Source: Paenibacillus xylanivorans (GTDB lineage Bacteria; Bacillota; Bacilli; Paenibacillales; Paenibacillaceae). Taken from it: a stretch of DNA of 64,000 nt. The stretch spans positions 36,979 to 100,978 of the forward strand of contig NZ_LITU01000081.1 of NCBI RefSeq assembly GCF_001280595.1. Direction: 5' to 3'. Below, in pieces: positions 41,260 through 49,616 of this stretch. The translations under genes were made by a program, and so were the position numbers. Under the pieces are notes generated by a model. That model ran no database searches. It saw only the letters and a program-made list of their open reading frames with translations, and was not told the DNA's origin. Positions within the stretch are counted from its first letter, which is position 1. Each line of letters starts with the position of its first letter.

Positions 41260-41707
41260 ATTTCCTCCGATTTTTTTAACCAAATACTACAATAAGTACG
41301 GGGGTACTTTCAAGTGCCGGGTGCACCTGTTTCAAATGAACGGATGCGTGAATCCGCTACAAAGGAGGAATTATGAACTAGACCAGACGCAATTCACATC
41401 CTAGTATATTCCTAGATTACAATGTTTCACTAAATTTAAGGGATCAAATAGATAATGAATAAAAATAAAATGAGTCTAATTACCTATTAGTGAGACTATA
41501 GTACTTTTATCTATTTTTTGTTGATATGATGCGGTTTATTTCCCTGATTTACCCATAAATACTCGTTTCCCGTTAAAGGAACCAATTTCCAATGTGCACA
41601 AATCTGAAATTAGAAATCCGCGGGTTCAGCCAGGCATGTGACCTGTCAAAATCTCTTATTCTTACATATCTTGTATGGAGATCAAGTGAGAGGGAGAGGT
41701 GAGAAAC
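41260..41707. other. intergenic region, about 450 bp
   Basis: A perfect Shine-Dalgarno AAAGGAGG at 41361-41368 is followed by ATG AAC TAG (41373-41381); the same frame then stays open for 24 more codons to TAA at about 41454. I see no recognisable protein. An imperfect hairpin AGTCTAATTACCTATTAGT and AGACT near 41475-41500 precedes T-rich DNA. Confidence 0.4.
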
Positions 41708-42256
41708 GTGAGTCCATCCGTAAGTACCTTTGCTGCCATTTCAGGTGCGTTCATGACGTTTGCTTTTGGTGGATGGGATCAGCTGCTTAGCTTGCTGGCG
41801 GTTGCAATGGCTGTGGATTATATTACGGGTCTCGCTGCGGCAGTAAGAACGGGTAAAGGATTGAATAGTAATATTGGATTCTGGGGGCTGGCGCGAAAAG
41901 GTCTCATGCTGACGGTTATTCTGCTTGCCCACCGAATTGACCTGCTCATGGGGACTGACATCATAAAAGGGGGAGCCATCTACTTTTATCTGGTGAATGA
42001 GCTAATATCCATTACCGAAAATTATGCCCGCATCGGGCTTCCACTGCCTGACAAGCTCAGACAGGCTATAGCGGTGCTTAAAAAACAGGAGAATTTGTCT
42101 GACCGGGAGTGGCCCCAACCACAGCCGAATGTGGAAAATAAAGAGACAAAAGAAGAAACAACGGAAGTTGTCTCGGAAAAACAGACAAACCAAAGTGAAC
42201 AGATGGATAATATGTCTCAGGAGAATTCAAAGGCGAATGAAAGCAGGCCCGATTAG
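41708..42256 (+). CDS. phage-type holin-family (TcdE-like) membrane protein
   Basis: 182 residues. Three or so membrane helices in the first 105 residues with holin_4/BhlA-TcdE signatures: LLSLLAVAMAVDYITGLAAA, NSNIGFWGLARKGLMLTVIL and GAIYFYLVNELISITENYAR. The C-terminal 75 residues are very hydrophilic, rich in Glu, Gln, Asn and Ser (EWPQPQPNVENKETKEE). Family members form membrane holes for endolysin or toxin export. No endolysin or phage gene is next to it. GTG 41708 is preferred, with GAGGTGAG upstream; GTG 41699 is the alternative. Confidence 0.85.
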   Translation: MSPSVSTFAAISGAFMTFAFGGWDQLLSLLAVAMAVDYITGLAAAVRTGKGLNSNIGFWGLARKGLMLTVILLAHRIDLLMGTDIIKGGAIYFYLVNELISITENYARIGLPLPDKLRQAIAVLKKQENLSDREWPQPQPNVENKETKEETTEVVSEKQTNQSEQMDNMSQENSKANESRPD

Positions 42257-42375
42257 ATTATCTTTTAAGAGAACGTTTCCAAGTATCCTTTCGTAATAGA
42301 GGACGTTATGATATATTTTGGATACAAGAAAATTCATTCATACCAATTATTATACTCAAATGAGGTGCTTGTCTG

Positions 42376-42663
42376 ATGATTAAACATATTGTTCTGTTTA
42401 AAATGAAAGATCGTTCTTCTGAAAGTATCGAAGCGGCTGCGAATGTTCTTCGCAATCTGCAAGGGAAAATTGATGTTCTGGTCTCGCTTGAAGTGGGTAT
42501 TGACGTGCTTCGTTCGGACAGATCTTTTGACATCTCACTGACGGCAGAATTTGAATCACTGGAAGATCTTCAGGCATATCAGGTACATCCGCTGCATCAG
42601 GAAGTCATCAAGTATATGAACGAGGTCAGAGAGCAGTCGATTGCAGTGGACTACGAAATCTAA
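42376..42663 (+). CDS. Dabb-family (stress-responsive alpha-beta barrel) protein
   Basis: 95 residues; IKHIVLFKMKDRSSESIEAA at the start, then LEVGIDVLRSDRSFDISLTA and YQVHPLHQEVIKYMNEVREQ identify the dimeric A/B barrel domain (Dabb). Small cytoplasmic protein; some relatives are cyclases or stress proteins, but function cannot be named from this. RBS GAGGTG. Followed closely by a short membrane peptide gene. Confidence 0.9.
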   Translation: MIKHIVLFKMKDRSSESIEAAANVLRNLQGKIDVLVSLEVGIDVLRSDRSFDISLTAEFESLEDLQAYQVHPLHQEVIKYMNEVREQSIAVDYEI

Positions 42664-42701
42664 TCTGTTATTCATTCTACTTTGGATAAAGGGGACTCTG
42701 T

Positions 42702-42812
42702 ATGAGCGATTTAAGAGACGTTATGGAATTTTTATATATTTTTGTCGTGTTTCTGATCGCTTGTCCTGTGATGTTATTTTGGCTTAAGCGAAGAGGAAAA
42801 AGGAACCGATAA
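42702..42812 (+). CDS. 36-residue single-helix membrane peptide
   Basis: Start ATG 42702, with AAAGGGG 7 nt upstream. The product has a short charged N-terminus (SDLRDVME), one membrane helix (FLYIFVVFLIACPVMLFWL) and a strongly basic end (KRRGKRNR). It lies between the Dabb and DUF86 genes, with 15 nt to the next, so likely the same transcript. Too short for family assignment; a positive-inside single-pass peptide. Confidence 0.6.
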   Translation: MSDLRDVMEFLYIFVVFLIACPVMLFWLKRRGKRNR

Positions 42813-42836
42813 TTCACTGAACGGGAAGTGAACATA

Positions 42837-43298
42837 TTGTATTATGTAAACAGGGAACAGATTGCACGCAGGCTTGCTGCCGTACCGGAGGTGGCTGAAG
42901 GTCTTCGCCGCGCGTCACAGGCTTGGGATGGCAGTCTCATGCTGGGTTTGGTACAGGAGCGTTGTCTTCATCTAGCCATTGAAATCGTTACGGATGTGGG
43001 GAGTTACCTCATAGACGGCTTCATCATGCGTGATGCGAGCAGTTATGATGACATTATTCAAATTAATCACGAAGAGAAGGTTTTTGATCATGGAACCTAT
43101 GAGGTGCTTAGTCGCCTCGTATCGTTGCGCAAGCCGCTCGTTCAGGACTATTACAGCTGGGAGCGGTCTGAACTGCATCCGCTGAGCAGTGACTTGCCGG
43201 GCGTGCTTGAACAATTTTCCCATCAGGTCCATACCTATGTGGAAAAAGAACTCGGACCTTTCCAGACTGCACAGGCCGAGGGACAGAGCAAGGAATGA
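42837..43298 (+). CDS. DUF86/HepT-fold protein without the RX4-6HXY histidine
   Basis: About 153 residues, all-helical, of the DUF86/HepT family (like YutE of Bacillus). YYVNREQIARRLAAVPEVAE at the start and LHLAIEIVTDVGSYLIDGFI in the middle fit well. HepT toxins have R-x4-6-H-x-Y near the C-terminus; here the matching stretch reads RKPLVQDYY, with Gln in the place of His, and no MNT nucleotidyltransferase antitoxin is adjacent. TTG 42837 is preferred (GGGAAG 8 nt upstream), the frame being open to GTG 42828. The function is probably not a classical toxin. Confidence 0.75.
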   Translation: MYYVNREQIARRLAAVPEVAEGLRRASQAWDGSLMLGLVQERCLHLAIEIVTDVGSYLIDGFIMRDASSYDDIIQINHEEKVFDHGTYEVLSRLVSLRKPLVQDYYSWERSELHPLSSDLPGVLEQFSHQVHTYVEKELGPFQTAQAEGQSKE

Positions 43299-43309
43299 GG
43301 GGAAGCAGC

Positions 43310-44215
43310 ATGACGAACGAATGGAAAGAAGAGCAAGAAGGAAATAATGAAACAAATGACATACCTTCCGGATTTCATCCGGTATATATGATTGAGCTGT
43401 TATTTCAGGAACGTCCCGTTATAGACCAGGGGCGTTTGCAGGATGCGCTAAGCCGTCACACCGGACAAGTTCGGCTTGATGTGAAGCAGGGCAACGCAGA
43501 GCATAATCCTGAGATGCTGGTTTTCTACCATCTGGACCATAAGGTTTCTTTTCAGGAAGGTAACATTCCGGCACAAACTTGCATGCTCCCCATTATTGAA
43601 ATTGTAGATCGTGCCCGCTTTGGAGGGGCTTTGCAGCAAGCCTGGCATTGGCCAGAAGCAGGACAAGCTATGGAAACGATCCGATATTCCATCCGGCTTC
43701 ACGATATGTTCACTGCTGCCATGCCGCGCAAACAGCGACTTGAATTGTTCCAAAAGACGATTCAGGCTGTCATGGAAGTGTTGCCTTGTGAGGCGTTGTA
43801 CTGGTACGGCAGTGACAAATTGGTTGAACCGGAAGCCTATGTGCTGTCACAGGAGCGTGAGGAGCATCTCTACGCTGCGATGAATGTGCGCATGTATCAG
43901 GCTGGAGGCACGGAAGAACAGCGTCAGCTGGTTATGGACACGGTAGGATTGTCGGCACTTGGCGTGCCTGATGTACAGTGTCATTTCATTGGACTCGATC
44001 CGGATACGGTAGCCCAGACATTACTGGGTGCCGCCTATTACATATTTGATCAGGGAGATGTTCTACAGGATGGACAGACGCTGGGATCCTCCGGCGGACG
44101 ACGCTGGCGCTGTGAGCATCAATCGGCGATGATTGCACCGGGACGATATGTAATTGATCTGGATCCTGGGGATGAACATGCGGCTGCTCCGCTTGAGCCG
44201 GCCCGGCAGACCTGA
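43310..44215 (+). CDS. DUF4261-domain protein
   Basis: 301 residues, with an acidic N-terminus (EWKEEQEGNNETND). PVYMIELLFQERPVIDQGRL, WHWPEAGQAMETIRYSIRLH, DMFTAAMPRKQRLELFQKTI, PCEALYWYGSDKLVEPEAYV and the C-terminal DTVGLSALGVPDVQCHFIGL match DUF4261, whose function is unknown. ATG 43310 has GGGGAAG upstream; the stop of the previous gene lies 12 nt before it. Probably the last gene of the 42.3-44.2 kb unit. Confidence 0.85.
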   Translation: MTNEWKEEQEGNNETNDIPSGFHPVYMIELLFQERPVIDQGRLQDALSRHTGQVRLDVKQGNAEHNPEMLVFYHLDHKVSFQEGNIPAQTCMLPIIEIVDRARFGGALQQAWHWPEAGQAMETIRYSIRLHDMFTAAMPRKQRLELFQKTIQAVMEVLPCEALYWYGSDKLVEPEAYVLSQEREEHLYAAMNVRMYQAGGTEEQRQLVMDTVGLSALGVPDVQCHFIGLDPDTVAQTLLGAAYYIFDQGDVLQDGQTLGSSGGRRWRCEHQSAMIAPGRYVIDLDPGDEHAAAPLEPARQT

Positions 44216-44401
44216 GGCATATCACTATAACGTCAGAAGGTGCGGGAACGGAATCCAGAATTTTTTTTGGTATCTGAGTGTCAGGTCAAGCCCTTGCTGC
44301 TTATACTGCATCAACAGAGTAGGCATTCGCCCGGATTGACGAGCAACAGGCCGTTGCTTGGTTATTCGGTACTTCATTTAAGGTAAAGGGAGAGATGCGA
44401 C

Positions 44402-44797
44402 GTGAAGGATTCTAACAAAAGTTTGTTGTGGGGAGCATTAATCGGCTCGGTTGTAGGTTCAGTGACAGCTCTGCTGCTGGCACCAAAATCAGGGCGCGAA
44501 CTGCGTCAAGATATTTCAGAAGGTGCACGTCAAGTGAGTGAGAAGGGTCAGGAACTGGCTAGCAAGGTAGGCGAACAAAGCGCACAAATCGTATCCAAAG
44601 TAAAAGAGACGGCGGATGTCGTTATCCAGGATATCCAATCCTGGCGCAATTGCGCTGAAGGTAAAGAAGTGCGTGTATCCGCAGTTATTACGGATTCCGA
44701 TTCTTCAAGCGATTCAGCTGCGGACAATGCAGTGGAAGAGTCAGGCATTGAAGTCATCGCGAAGTTTCCTGCCGATGATTCCAAAGATAACATCTAA
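44402..44797 (+). CDS. YtxH-domain protein
   Basis: 131 residues. YtxH signature at the N-terminus: a membrane segment SLLWGALIGSVVGSVTALLL followed by APKSGRELRQDI, then a coiled-coil stretch (SEGARQVSEKGQELASKVGE) and an acidic, Ser-rich tail (SDSSSDSAADNAVEES). Family members are small stress-linked, membrane-anchored proteins. GTG start with AAAGGGAG 9 nt upstream. Single gene closed by a terminator. Confidence 0.9.
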   Translation: MKDSNKSLLWGALIGSVVGSVTALLLAPKSGRELRQDISEGARQVSEKGQELASKVGEQSAQIVSKVKETADVVIQDIQSWRNCAEGKEVRVSAVITDSDSSSDSAADNAVEESGIEVIAKFPADDSKDNI

Positions 44798-44815
44798 AGC
44801 TAAGCTTGAACGCGA

Positions 44816-44850
44816 GCAGGCTTTCCTCCATCTGGAGGGGAGCCTGCTTT
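44816..44850 (+). terminator. terminator after the YtxH gene
   Basis: Stem GCAGGCT.CCTCC/GGAGG.AGCCTGC. Confidence 0.75.
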
Positions 44851-45016
44851 GTTGTGCGTGATCGTGCAGGAGCTGTACGATACGGCATTTTGTTTGAACC
44901 CTGCGATGAAATCGGGTAAGATGTAGGTACCTTTTTGCCTGGAAAATCATACGGTAGGAAGAAAGCTCTGGGAACCAATTTGTTAACAGAACCAATTCAA
45001 TGAAGAAGGAAGCGGT

Positions 45017-45832
45017 GTGTTCGTGCAGCAAGCAATCGCTATATTAGACTCCGGTGTAGGGGGATTGACCGTCGCCAAAGAAGTGATGCGTCAGCTCCCA
45101 CGGGAAAAGATCATATATTTTGGAGATACTGCCCGGACACCGTACGGACCCCGTTCGTCCGAACAAGTTAAACAATTCACGGAACAAATCGTTGATTTCT
45201 TGATCCAGTTCGATCCGAAAGTTATCGTTATCGCCTGCAATACGGCTACGGCAGCAGCGCTCGACTATATTCGAGCCAAGGTGAATGTGCCTGTGATCGG
45301 TGTCATTCATCCTGGAGCACGAGCCGCCATCACAGCCACACGCACAGGACGCATCGGTGTCATTGGCACCGTGGGAACGATTGGAAGTGGTGCATATACC
45401 TCAGCACTTAAACAGTTGTCTCCTTACATTGATGTGGTCAGTCAGGCTTGTCCGGCATTTGTGCCACTGGTGGAGCAAGGCGAATTCCGTTCCGAGCAAA
45501 CGACAAGTACGGTGGAGCAATCTTTGGGCCAGATCAAACAACAGCCGATTGATTGTCTTATTCTGGGTTGTACGCACTATCCTTTTCTCATGGATACCAT
45601 TCAGGAGGTTATGGGGCAGGAAGTGAAGCTGATTAGTTCGGCAGATGAAACGGCGAGGGAAATCAGTACGATTTTGTATGATAAACGAAAGCTGGCCAGT
45701 GGGGATGAGACTCCTGTCCATCAGTTTTTTTGCACAGGGGACCCACGCATGTTCCAGAATATTACCCGCCAATGGTTGGGAGAGCAGATCTCCAAAACGC
45801 CAGTTGTGTGGCAGGTTACGAAATTATCATAG
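45017..45832 (+). CDS. murI: glutamate racemase
   Basis: 271 residues. Makes D-glutamate for peptidoglycan from L-glutamate, without a cofactor. Signatures: AIAILDSGVGGLTVAKEVMR, IYFGDTARTPYGPRS, VIACNTATAAAL (first catalytic Cys) and LILGCTHYPFL (second catalytic Cys and His). The start may be GTG 45017 or GTG 45023; GAAGGAAG upstream suits either, and the family begins next to AIAILDSG. Length is normal. Monocistronic with a strong terminator behind it. Confidence 0.95.
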   Translation: MFVQQAIAILDSGVGGLTVAKEVMRQLPREKIIYFGDTARTPYGPRSSEQVKQFTEQIVDFLIQFDPKVIVIACNTATAAALDYIRAKVNVPVIGVIHPGARAAITATRTGRIGVIGTVGTIGSGAYTSALKQLSPYIDVVSQACPAFVPLVEQGEFRSEQTTSTVEQSLGQIKQQPIDCLILGCTHYPFLMDTIQEVMGQEVKLISSADETAREISTILYDKRKLASGDETPVHQFFCTGDPRMFQNITRQWLGEQISKTPVVWQVTKLS

Positions 45833-45861
45833 CTTTTTTTGATTTCTATGGCTTATAAGAG

Positions 45862-45894
45862 TCCCGGAACCTTTAGTGTTCCGGGATTTTTTTT
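45862..45894 (+). terminator. terminator after murI
   Basis: Stem TCCCGGAAC/GTTCCGGGA, 7-base loop, eight T. Confidence 0.9.
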
Positions 45895-46074
45895 GTTCAT
45901 ATCATAAAGTAGAAGAACTTCGGATGATCATCACGTTTTTCTTATGTTAAAGGGATTTACGCGATTCATGTCACATGACGGACAACCAGATCGGCATACA
46001 TATTACATACAGTAAGGACACAGGCGAGAAAAGGACAGGAGATTACAAAGTTTCCTAAGGGAGAGGAGATCAAC

Positions 46075-47289
46075 ATGGAGCTGCAATGGATTATTGTTCA
46101 TCAGGGAGATACCTTGTCGCGTATTGCGGCAGCAAACCATATGACCAAGGAGCTACTGGCCGCTCTCAACCCGGAAGCGGCGTCCCAGCCCTATTTGCTG
46201 AGAGGGCAGATGCTGCGCATTACGCCGGGAACAGGGCGCAGATATGCAGTACAACCTGGGGAGAAAGTGGCCGTGATTGCATTACGATTTGGACTGAATG
46301 AAGAAGAATTGCGCGAGGCCAATCCAGAAATAGCGAACATTACGGACTGGTGCGGGCGATGTATTCATATTCCGGATTCAAATGGAAAAACTATCGTAAA
46401 GTTGCAGGGAGAGTATGGTTACCGTGAAATGAACCGTGATATCGGTTTACTGGAAAAGAAGTATCCATTTATCGAGATTGGCTCGATTGGCAGCAGTGTC
46501 ATGGGTAAGAATTTGCCTTATCTGCGTTTGGGTCAAGGTCCCAGACATATTCATGTCAACGCATCTGTTCATGCGAATGAGTGGCTGACATCGGCGGTTC
46601 TGATGCGGTTCATTGAAGAATATGCCAAAGCCTATAGCACGCATACGCCATGGCATCAATTTCAGACGGAGCGCTGGATGCAGGAAACCACGCTGTGGGC
46701 TGTGCCCATGGTCAATCCGGATGGAGTTGAATTGGTGCAAGAGGGCGTAGTCAATGATCATCCCCATGCAGAAGAATTGCTCGAATGGAATGCCGGGCGC
46801 TCCCACTTTACGCATTGGAAGTCCAATATCAGGGGGGTAGACCTTAACGATCAATTCCCGGCTTATTGGGAGGAAGAGGCAGCTAGAAGAGGGATAACGT
46901 CTCCGGGACCCAGAGATTATGCAGGAACCTCTCCTTTATCGGAACCAGAGGCGTTGGCACTTGCACGGTGGACCGAGCAACATCATTTCGATGCTGTCGT
47001 CTCGCTGCACAGCCAGGGACAGGAAATTTATTGGAACTACCGCGATTTGGAGCCAAAGGAGAGTGCTCCGCTGTCACGCAGACTGGCAAGGGCTTCGGGG
47101 TACAAGGCAGTCAAGCTGGGGGGAAGCGATGCAGGATACAAAGACTGGTTCATTCAGAAGTTTCGTAAACCAGGGTTCACGGTAGAAGTGGGACTGGGGG
47201 TTAACCCACTCCCCATGGATCAATTCGATGACATCTGTGTGGAGGTTGGCATGTTATTGGCTGAATTATTATCAGATAGAGAGCACTGA
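46075..47289 (+). CDS. LysM-M14 gamma-D-glutamyl-diamino-acid endopeptidase
   Basis: 404 residues. Two N-terminal LysM repeats (about 5-48, IIVHQGDTLSRIAAANHMTK; about 54-98, YAVQPGEKVAVIALRFGLNE), then an M14 zinc carboxypeptidase domain with HVNASVHANEW (His and Glu ligands), MVNPDGVELVQ, VVSLHSQGQEIYW (third ligand His) and FTVEVGLG (catalytic Glu). This is the layout of endopeptidase I of Bacillus sphaericus and YqgT, which cuts the gamma-D-Glu-meso-diaminopimelate bond of peptidoglycan peptides. No signal peptide, as in those enzymes, so it acts in the cytoplasm or is released on sporulation/lysis. RBS AGGGAGAGGAG. Confidence 0.92.
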   Translation: MELQWIIVHQGDTLSRIAAANHMTKELLAALNPEAASQPYLLRGQMLRITPGTGRRYAVQPGEKVAVIALRFGLNEEELREANPEIANITDWCGRCIHIPDSNGKTIVKLQGEYGYREMNRDIGLLEKKYPFIEIGSIGSSVMGKNLPYLRLGQGPRHIHVNASVHANEWLTSAVLMRFIEEYAKAYSTHTPWHQFQTERWMQETTLWAVPMVNPDGVELVQEGVVNDHPHAEELLEWNAGRSHFTHWKSNIRGVDLNDQFPAYWEEEAARRGITSPGPRDYAGTSPLSEPEALALARWTEQHHFDAVVSLHSQGQEIYWNYRDLEPKESAPLSRRLARASGYKAVKLGGSDAGYKDWFIQKFRKPGFTVEVGLGVNPLPMDQFDDICVEVGMLLAELLSDREH

Positions 47290-47388
47290 CAGGGAATACC
47301 GCGAATTCATGAAACCTGACTTAACATAATCTGGATAGGAAGACATGAAACTTACGGGTTGTCCACTCGTATAACAGGAACGGGCGCT

Positions 47389-47408
47389 GTCACCAGCGTT
47401 CGTTTTTT
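47389..47408 (+). terminator. terminator after the endopeptidase gene
   Basis: Stem AACG..CGCTG/CAGCGTT with six T. Confidence 0.7.
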
Positions 47409-47519
47409 AATCTGCAAGTTGCATCATTCGTTCCGGATCGCTCTGGAACGGGTAATGATGGGTGTTACGATAACGTGTACTGTTTTATTTCGGTGCAATA
47501 ATAATACGGAGGGGTTCAT

Positions 47520-47777
47520 ATGAAGTGGAGAAGACTGCTGTCGTTCAAACGATGGACACAAGTATTCAAACGGCTTCCGCGTCTGTTGCGGGCTCCGCAG
47601 ATCCCTTTGGGAGAGAAGCTGCTGTTCATCATCCCGGCGTTGCTCTACTGGGTTCTTCCAGACGTGATGCCGTTTATGCCTATAGATGATATCGGGGTTA
47701 CGCTGTTGCTGATGAACTGGTTTGTAAGTCGTGCGGAGCGCAAATATCCGGTGCTTACAGCGGGGGAATCGTCTTGA
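47520..47777 (+). CDS. DUF1232/YkvA-like small membrane-associated protein
   Basis: 85 residues. The stretch IPLGEKLLFIIPALLYWVLP then DVMPFMPIDDIGVTLLLMNW fits DUF1232 (membrane-embedded loop with Leu-Pro-Asp near the turn). Basic N-terminus (KWRRLLSFKRWTQVFKRLPR). Function unknown. RBS GGAGGGG 5-6 nt upstream of ATG. Confidence 0.75.
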   Translation: MKWRRLLSFKRWTQVFKRLPRLLRAPQIPLGEKLLFIIPALLYWVLPDVMPFMPIDDIGVTLLLMNWFVSRAERKYPVLTAGESS

Positions 47778-47920
47778 TCCGACGCAAAAAGTGTGGTTTT
47801 AACATCGGTTTTGCATCATGTTATTGCGAAGCACAGTAATTTTCTTTACAATAGATGCTGGAGTTTAGAAATACTAAAAAATTGTTGGAACCAGCAATTA
47901 CGATATAGGAGATGAATGGA

Positions 47921-48223
47921 ATGAACTGCAAAATTACACGTAATGCCGCGAAAGTATTGAAACTTGAACTGGACAAGCCTGAGAACGAAGGTAAATTGCT
48001 GCGCGTTGTGATTACACATGCGCATGGAGATCATGCCCACTACGGACTTGATATCGATACGCCAAAAGAAAATGATACGGTAGTATCTACGGATAAAGAG
48101 ATCGACGTTATTCTTGAGAATGATCAACCTTTGCTGGATGGCGTTAAAATTGATTACCTTTACTTCCCTGAAGAAGGATTCGTTATTACGAACCCATCCA
48201 AAGGCAACCACGGCGACCACTAA
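47921..48223 (+). CDS. HesB/IscA-like fold protein lacking the Fe-S cysteines
   Basis: 100 residues. ITRNAAKVLKLELDKPENEG, LRVVITHAHGDHAHYGLDID, ENDQPLLDGVKIDYLYFPEE and FVITNPSKG follow the A-type Fe-S carrier fold (HesB/YneR-like). The three conserved cluster-binding cysteines are absent: only Cys 3 is present. A His/Asp cluster (HAHGDHAH) lies on one loop, and the tail is GNHGDH, so metal binding by His is possible. ATG 47921 is set by AGGAG 9 nt upstream; ATG 47912 is the alternative. Confidence 0.8.
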   Translation: MNCKITRNAAKVLKLELDKPENEGKLLRVVITHAHGDHAHYGLDIDTPKENDTVVSTDKEIDVILENDQPLLDGVKIDYLYFPEEGFVITNPSKGNHGDH

Positions 48224-48244
48224 GGGAGCGAAGAAGGGGAACTC

Positions 48245-48466
48245 ATGGCTAACGATATCCGCGTATGCGAAAAATGTAATCATATCAGACTAAAATCGAT
48301 TGTAGCCAAGTTGGAGAAGATGGCTCCGGATACGGAGATCAAAATTGGTTGCAAATCGTATTGCGGTCCTTGTGCGAAACGTGCTTTTGTGTTCATCAAT
48401 GGTCGGTACATCAGTGCTCCGACAGAAGAAGAAGTGCTTGCGAAAGTAGCGAAATTCGTGAAGTAA
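48245..48466 (+). CDS. DUF1450 (YuzB-like) cysteine-containing protein
   Basis: 73 residues. Paired cysteines VCEKCNHIRL and IGCKSYCGPCAKRAFVFING, followed by YISAPTEEEVLAKVAKFV, identify DUF1450. The Cys spacing could hold a metal or form disulfides; the function is unknown. It starts 21 nt after the HesB-like gene (RBS AAGAAGGGG), so these two are co-transcribed. A link to metal or Fe-S handling is a guess from the Cys and the neighbour. Confidence 0.9.
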   Translation: MANDIRVCEKCNHIRLKSIVAKLEKMAPDTEIKIGCKSYCGPCAKRAFVFINGRYISAPTEEEVLAKVAKFVK

Positions 48467-48505
48467 TTGTATACATTTACAGTGGGCAAACTTGTCCACG
48501 AAGGG

Positions 48506-48533
48506 AAAAGAGAGGCTGTAGCCTCTCTTTTTT
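48506..48533. terminator. bidirectional terminator, DUF1450 and lipoprotein genes
   Basis: Perfect stem AAAAGAGAGGC/GCCTCTCTTTT with a 4-base loop. Confidence 0.9.
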
Positions 48534-48558
48534 AGTTGTGATCGGAAATGGTAAAAGG

Positions 48559-48957
48559 TCAAAACGTGAAGCCCGGCATCATTTCAACAATCTCAAAGGT
48601 ATCCTCTTGAAATACAATGGCGATGATAGTATCGCTTTTTTTCAAATAATGAACATGCCCCATTCTCTCTTCTTCCAACTCAACCCATCCGGCCCCGGCT
48701 AACTTCTCAAAATAATCGGATGGTACATATAACCCTTGTTCTCCTCCGATATGTTTCAATTCATATTTAATGCCTGCTTTATAGTTTGGATTGTCTGAAT
48801 ATGCCGTTAGGCTCAGCTGCTTTGCATTCACTGGAACTGGAATCTCGTCATTAATGGAGGAGCCCGTATATCCTGTTATTTCATACGTCGAAGGTGTACA
48901 GCCACTGGTAAGCAGCAATAAAGGTGCCAGAATGAAAAGAATCCAAAAGTTCTTCAA
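48559..48957 (-). CDS. small predicted lipoprotein
   Basis: 132 residues. Start TTG 48957, with AAGGAGG 7 nt upstream (a TTG two codons earlier is too near the RBS). Signal peptide KNFWILFILAPLLLLTSGC with lipobox LTSGC (Cys about 19), then a globular beta-rich part (DEIPVPVNAKQLSLTAYSDN, YKAGIKYELKHIGGEQGLYV) and HVHYLKKSDTIIAIVFQEDT. Family not recognised; exposed on the outer membrane face of the cell. Monocistronic. Confidence 0.8.
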   Translation of the reverse strand: MKNFWILFILAPLLLLTSGCTPSTYEITGYTGSSINDEIPVPVNAKQLSLTAYSDNPNYKAGIKYELKHIGGEQGLYVPSDYFEKLAGAGWVELEEERMGHVHYLKKSDTIIAIVFQEDTFEIVEMMPGFTF

Positions 48958-49160
48958 ATACAAACCCTCCTTGTGAAAAGATAACTTATAAAATAAACGC
49001 AGTCAGACCGGAAAAGGTTATACATATCATTGATATTTATCTTTAATCTTACTGGGGAACAACGAAGATCCGTCATTGTTTCAGCAAAACAAGAATAAGG
49101 AAGGCCGATGTCAACCATCCTAAAGGGGTAACAGGAACATGATCCCAAGGAGGAATACTC

Positions 49161-49442
49161 ATGCCGAAGCGTTATGATTCCAGTTTGCAAGCCGATACGA
49201 CCGTATCCCAGGCGCAAAATGCAGTGAACAAACTTCATTTTGCCGTTTCACAGGCAATGTCACATCCAACAGAACAGACCATGGAACAGGCAGAACGCCG
49301 TTTGGCGCATACCGAGCAGGCCATGCGTCAAGCTGAACATTCGCTTGGAGGTCAGGGCGTTGAGCTGGCAGAAGAGATGTTCATTGAGGAGAAGAGAAGA
49401 TTAAACTCGATCCAGAGTCAGAATGGGCAAGGGGATCTATAG
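49161..49442 (+). CDS. small coiled-coil protein
   Basis: 93 residues. The body is helical with heptads, rich in Ala, Glu and Gln (VSQAQNAVNKLHFAVSQAMS, MEQAERRLAHTEQAMRQAEH), resembling DUF2564 proteins of Bacillaceae in pattern, though I cannot confirm the family. RBS AAGGAGG. No Cys, no membrane part. Followed by a hairpin (49461-49490, AACCCGCA/TGCGGGTT). Confidence 0.7.
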   Translation: MPKRYDSSLQADTTVSQAQNAVNKLHFAVSQAMSHPTEQTMEQAERRLAHTEQAMRQAEHSLGGQGVELAEEMFIEEKRRLNSIQSQNGQGDL

Positions 49443-49616
49443 GCGTTCCTGTCACACCAGAACCCGCAGAGCAGCAGTGCTTTGCGGGTTATTCATGTCT
49501 CTTTTGAATAATCTTCGAGAAGTAGATCTATCCAAACTGTATGAAAAGTGCCGCTTAAAATTTTGTGAGAAGGTTAATAGACCAAGAGCAGGCAAATTTC
49601 ACACAGGAGGTACAGA

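Noticed and set aside
41708-42256. Prophage lysis cassette
   Set aside because: Only a holin-like gene is present; no endolysin, tail or integrase genes are around.
42837-43298. HepT/MNT toxin-antitoxin pair
   Set aside because: The RX4-6HXY His is missing and no nucleotidyltransferase gene adjoins.
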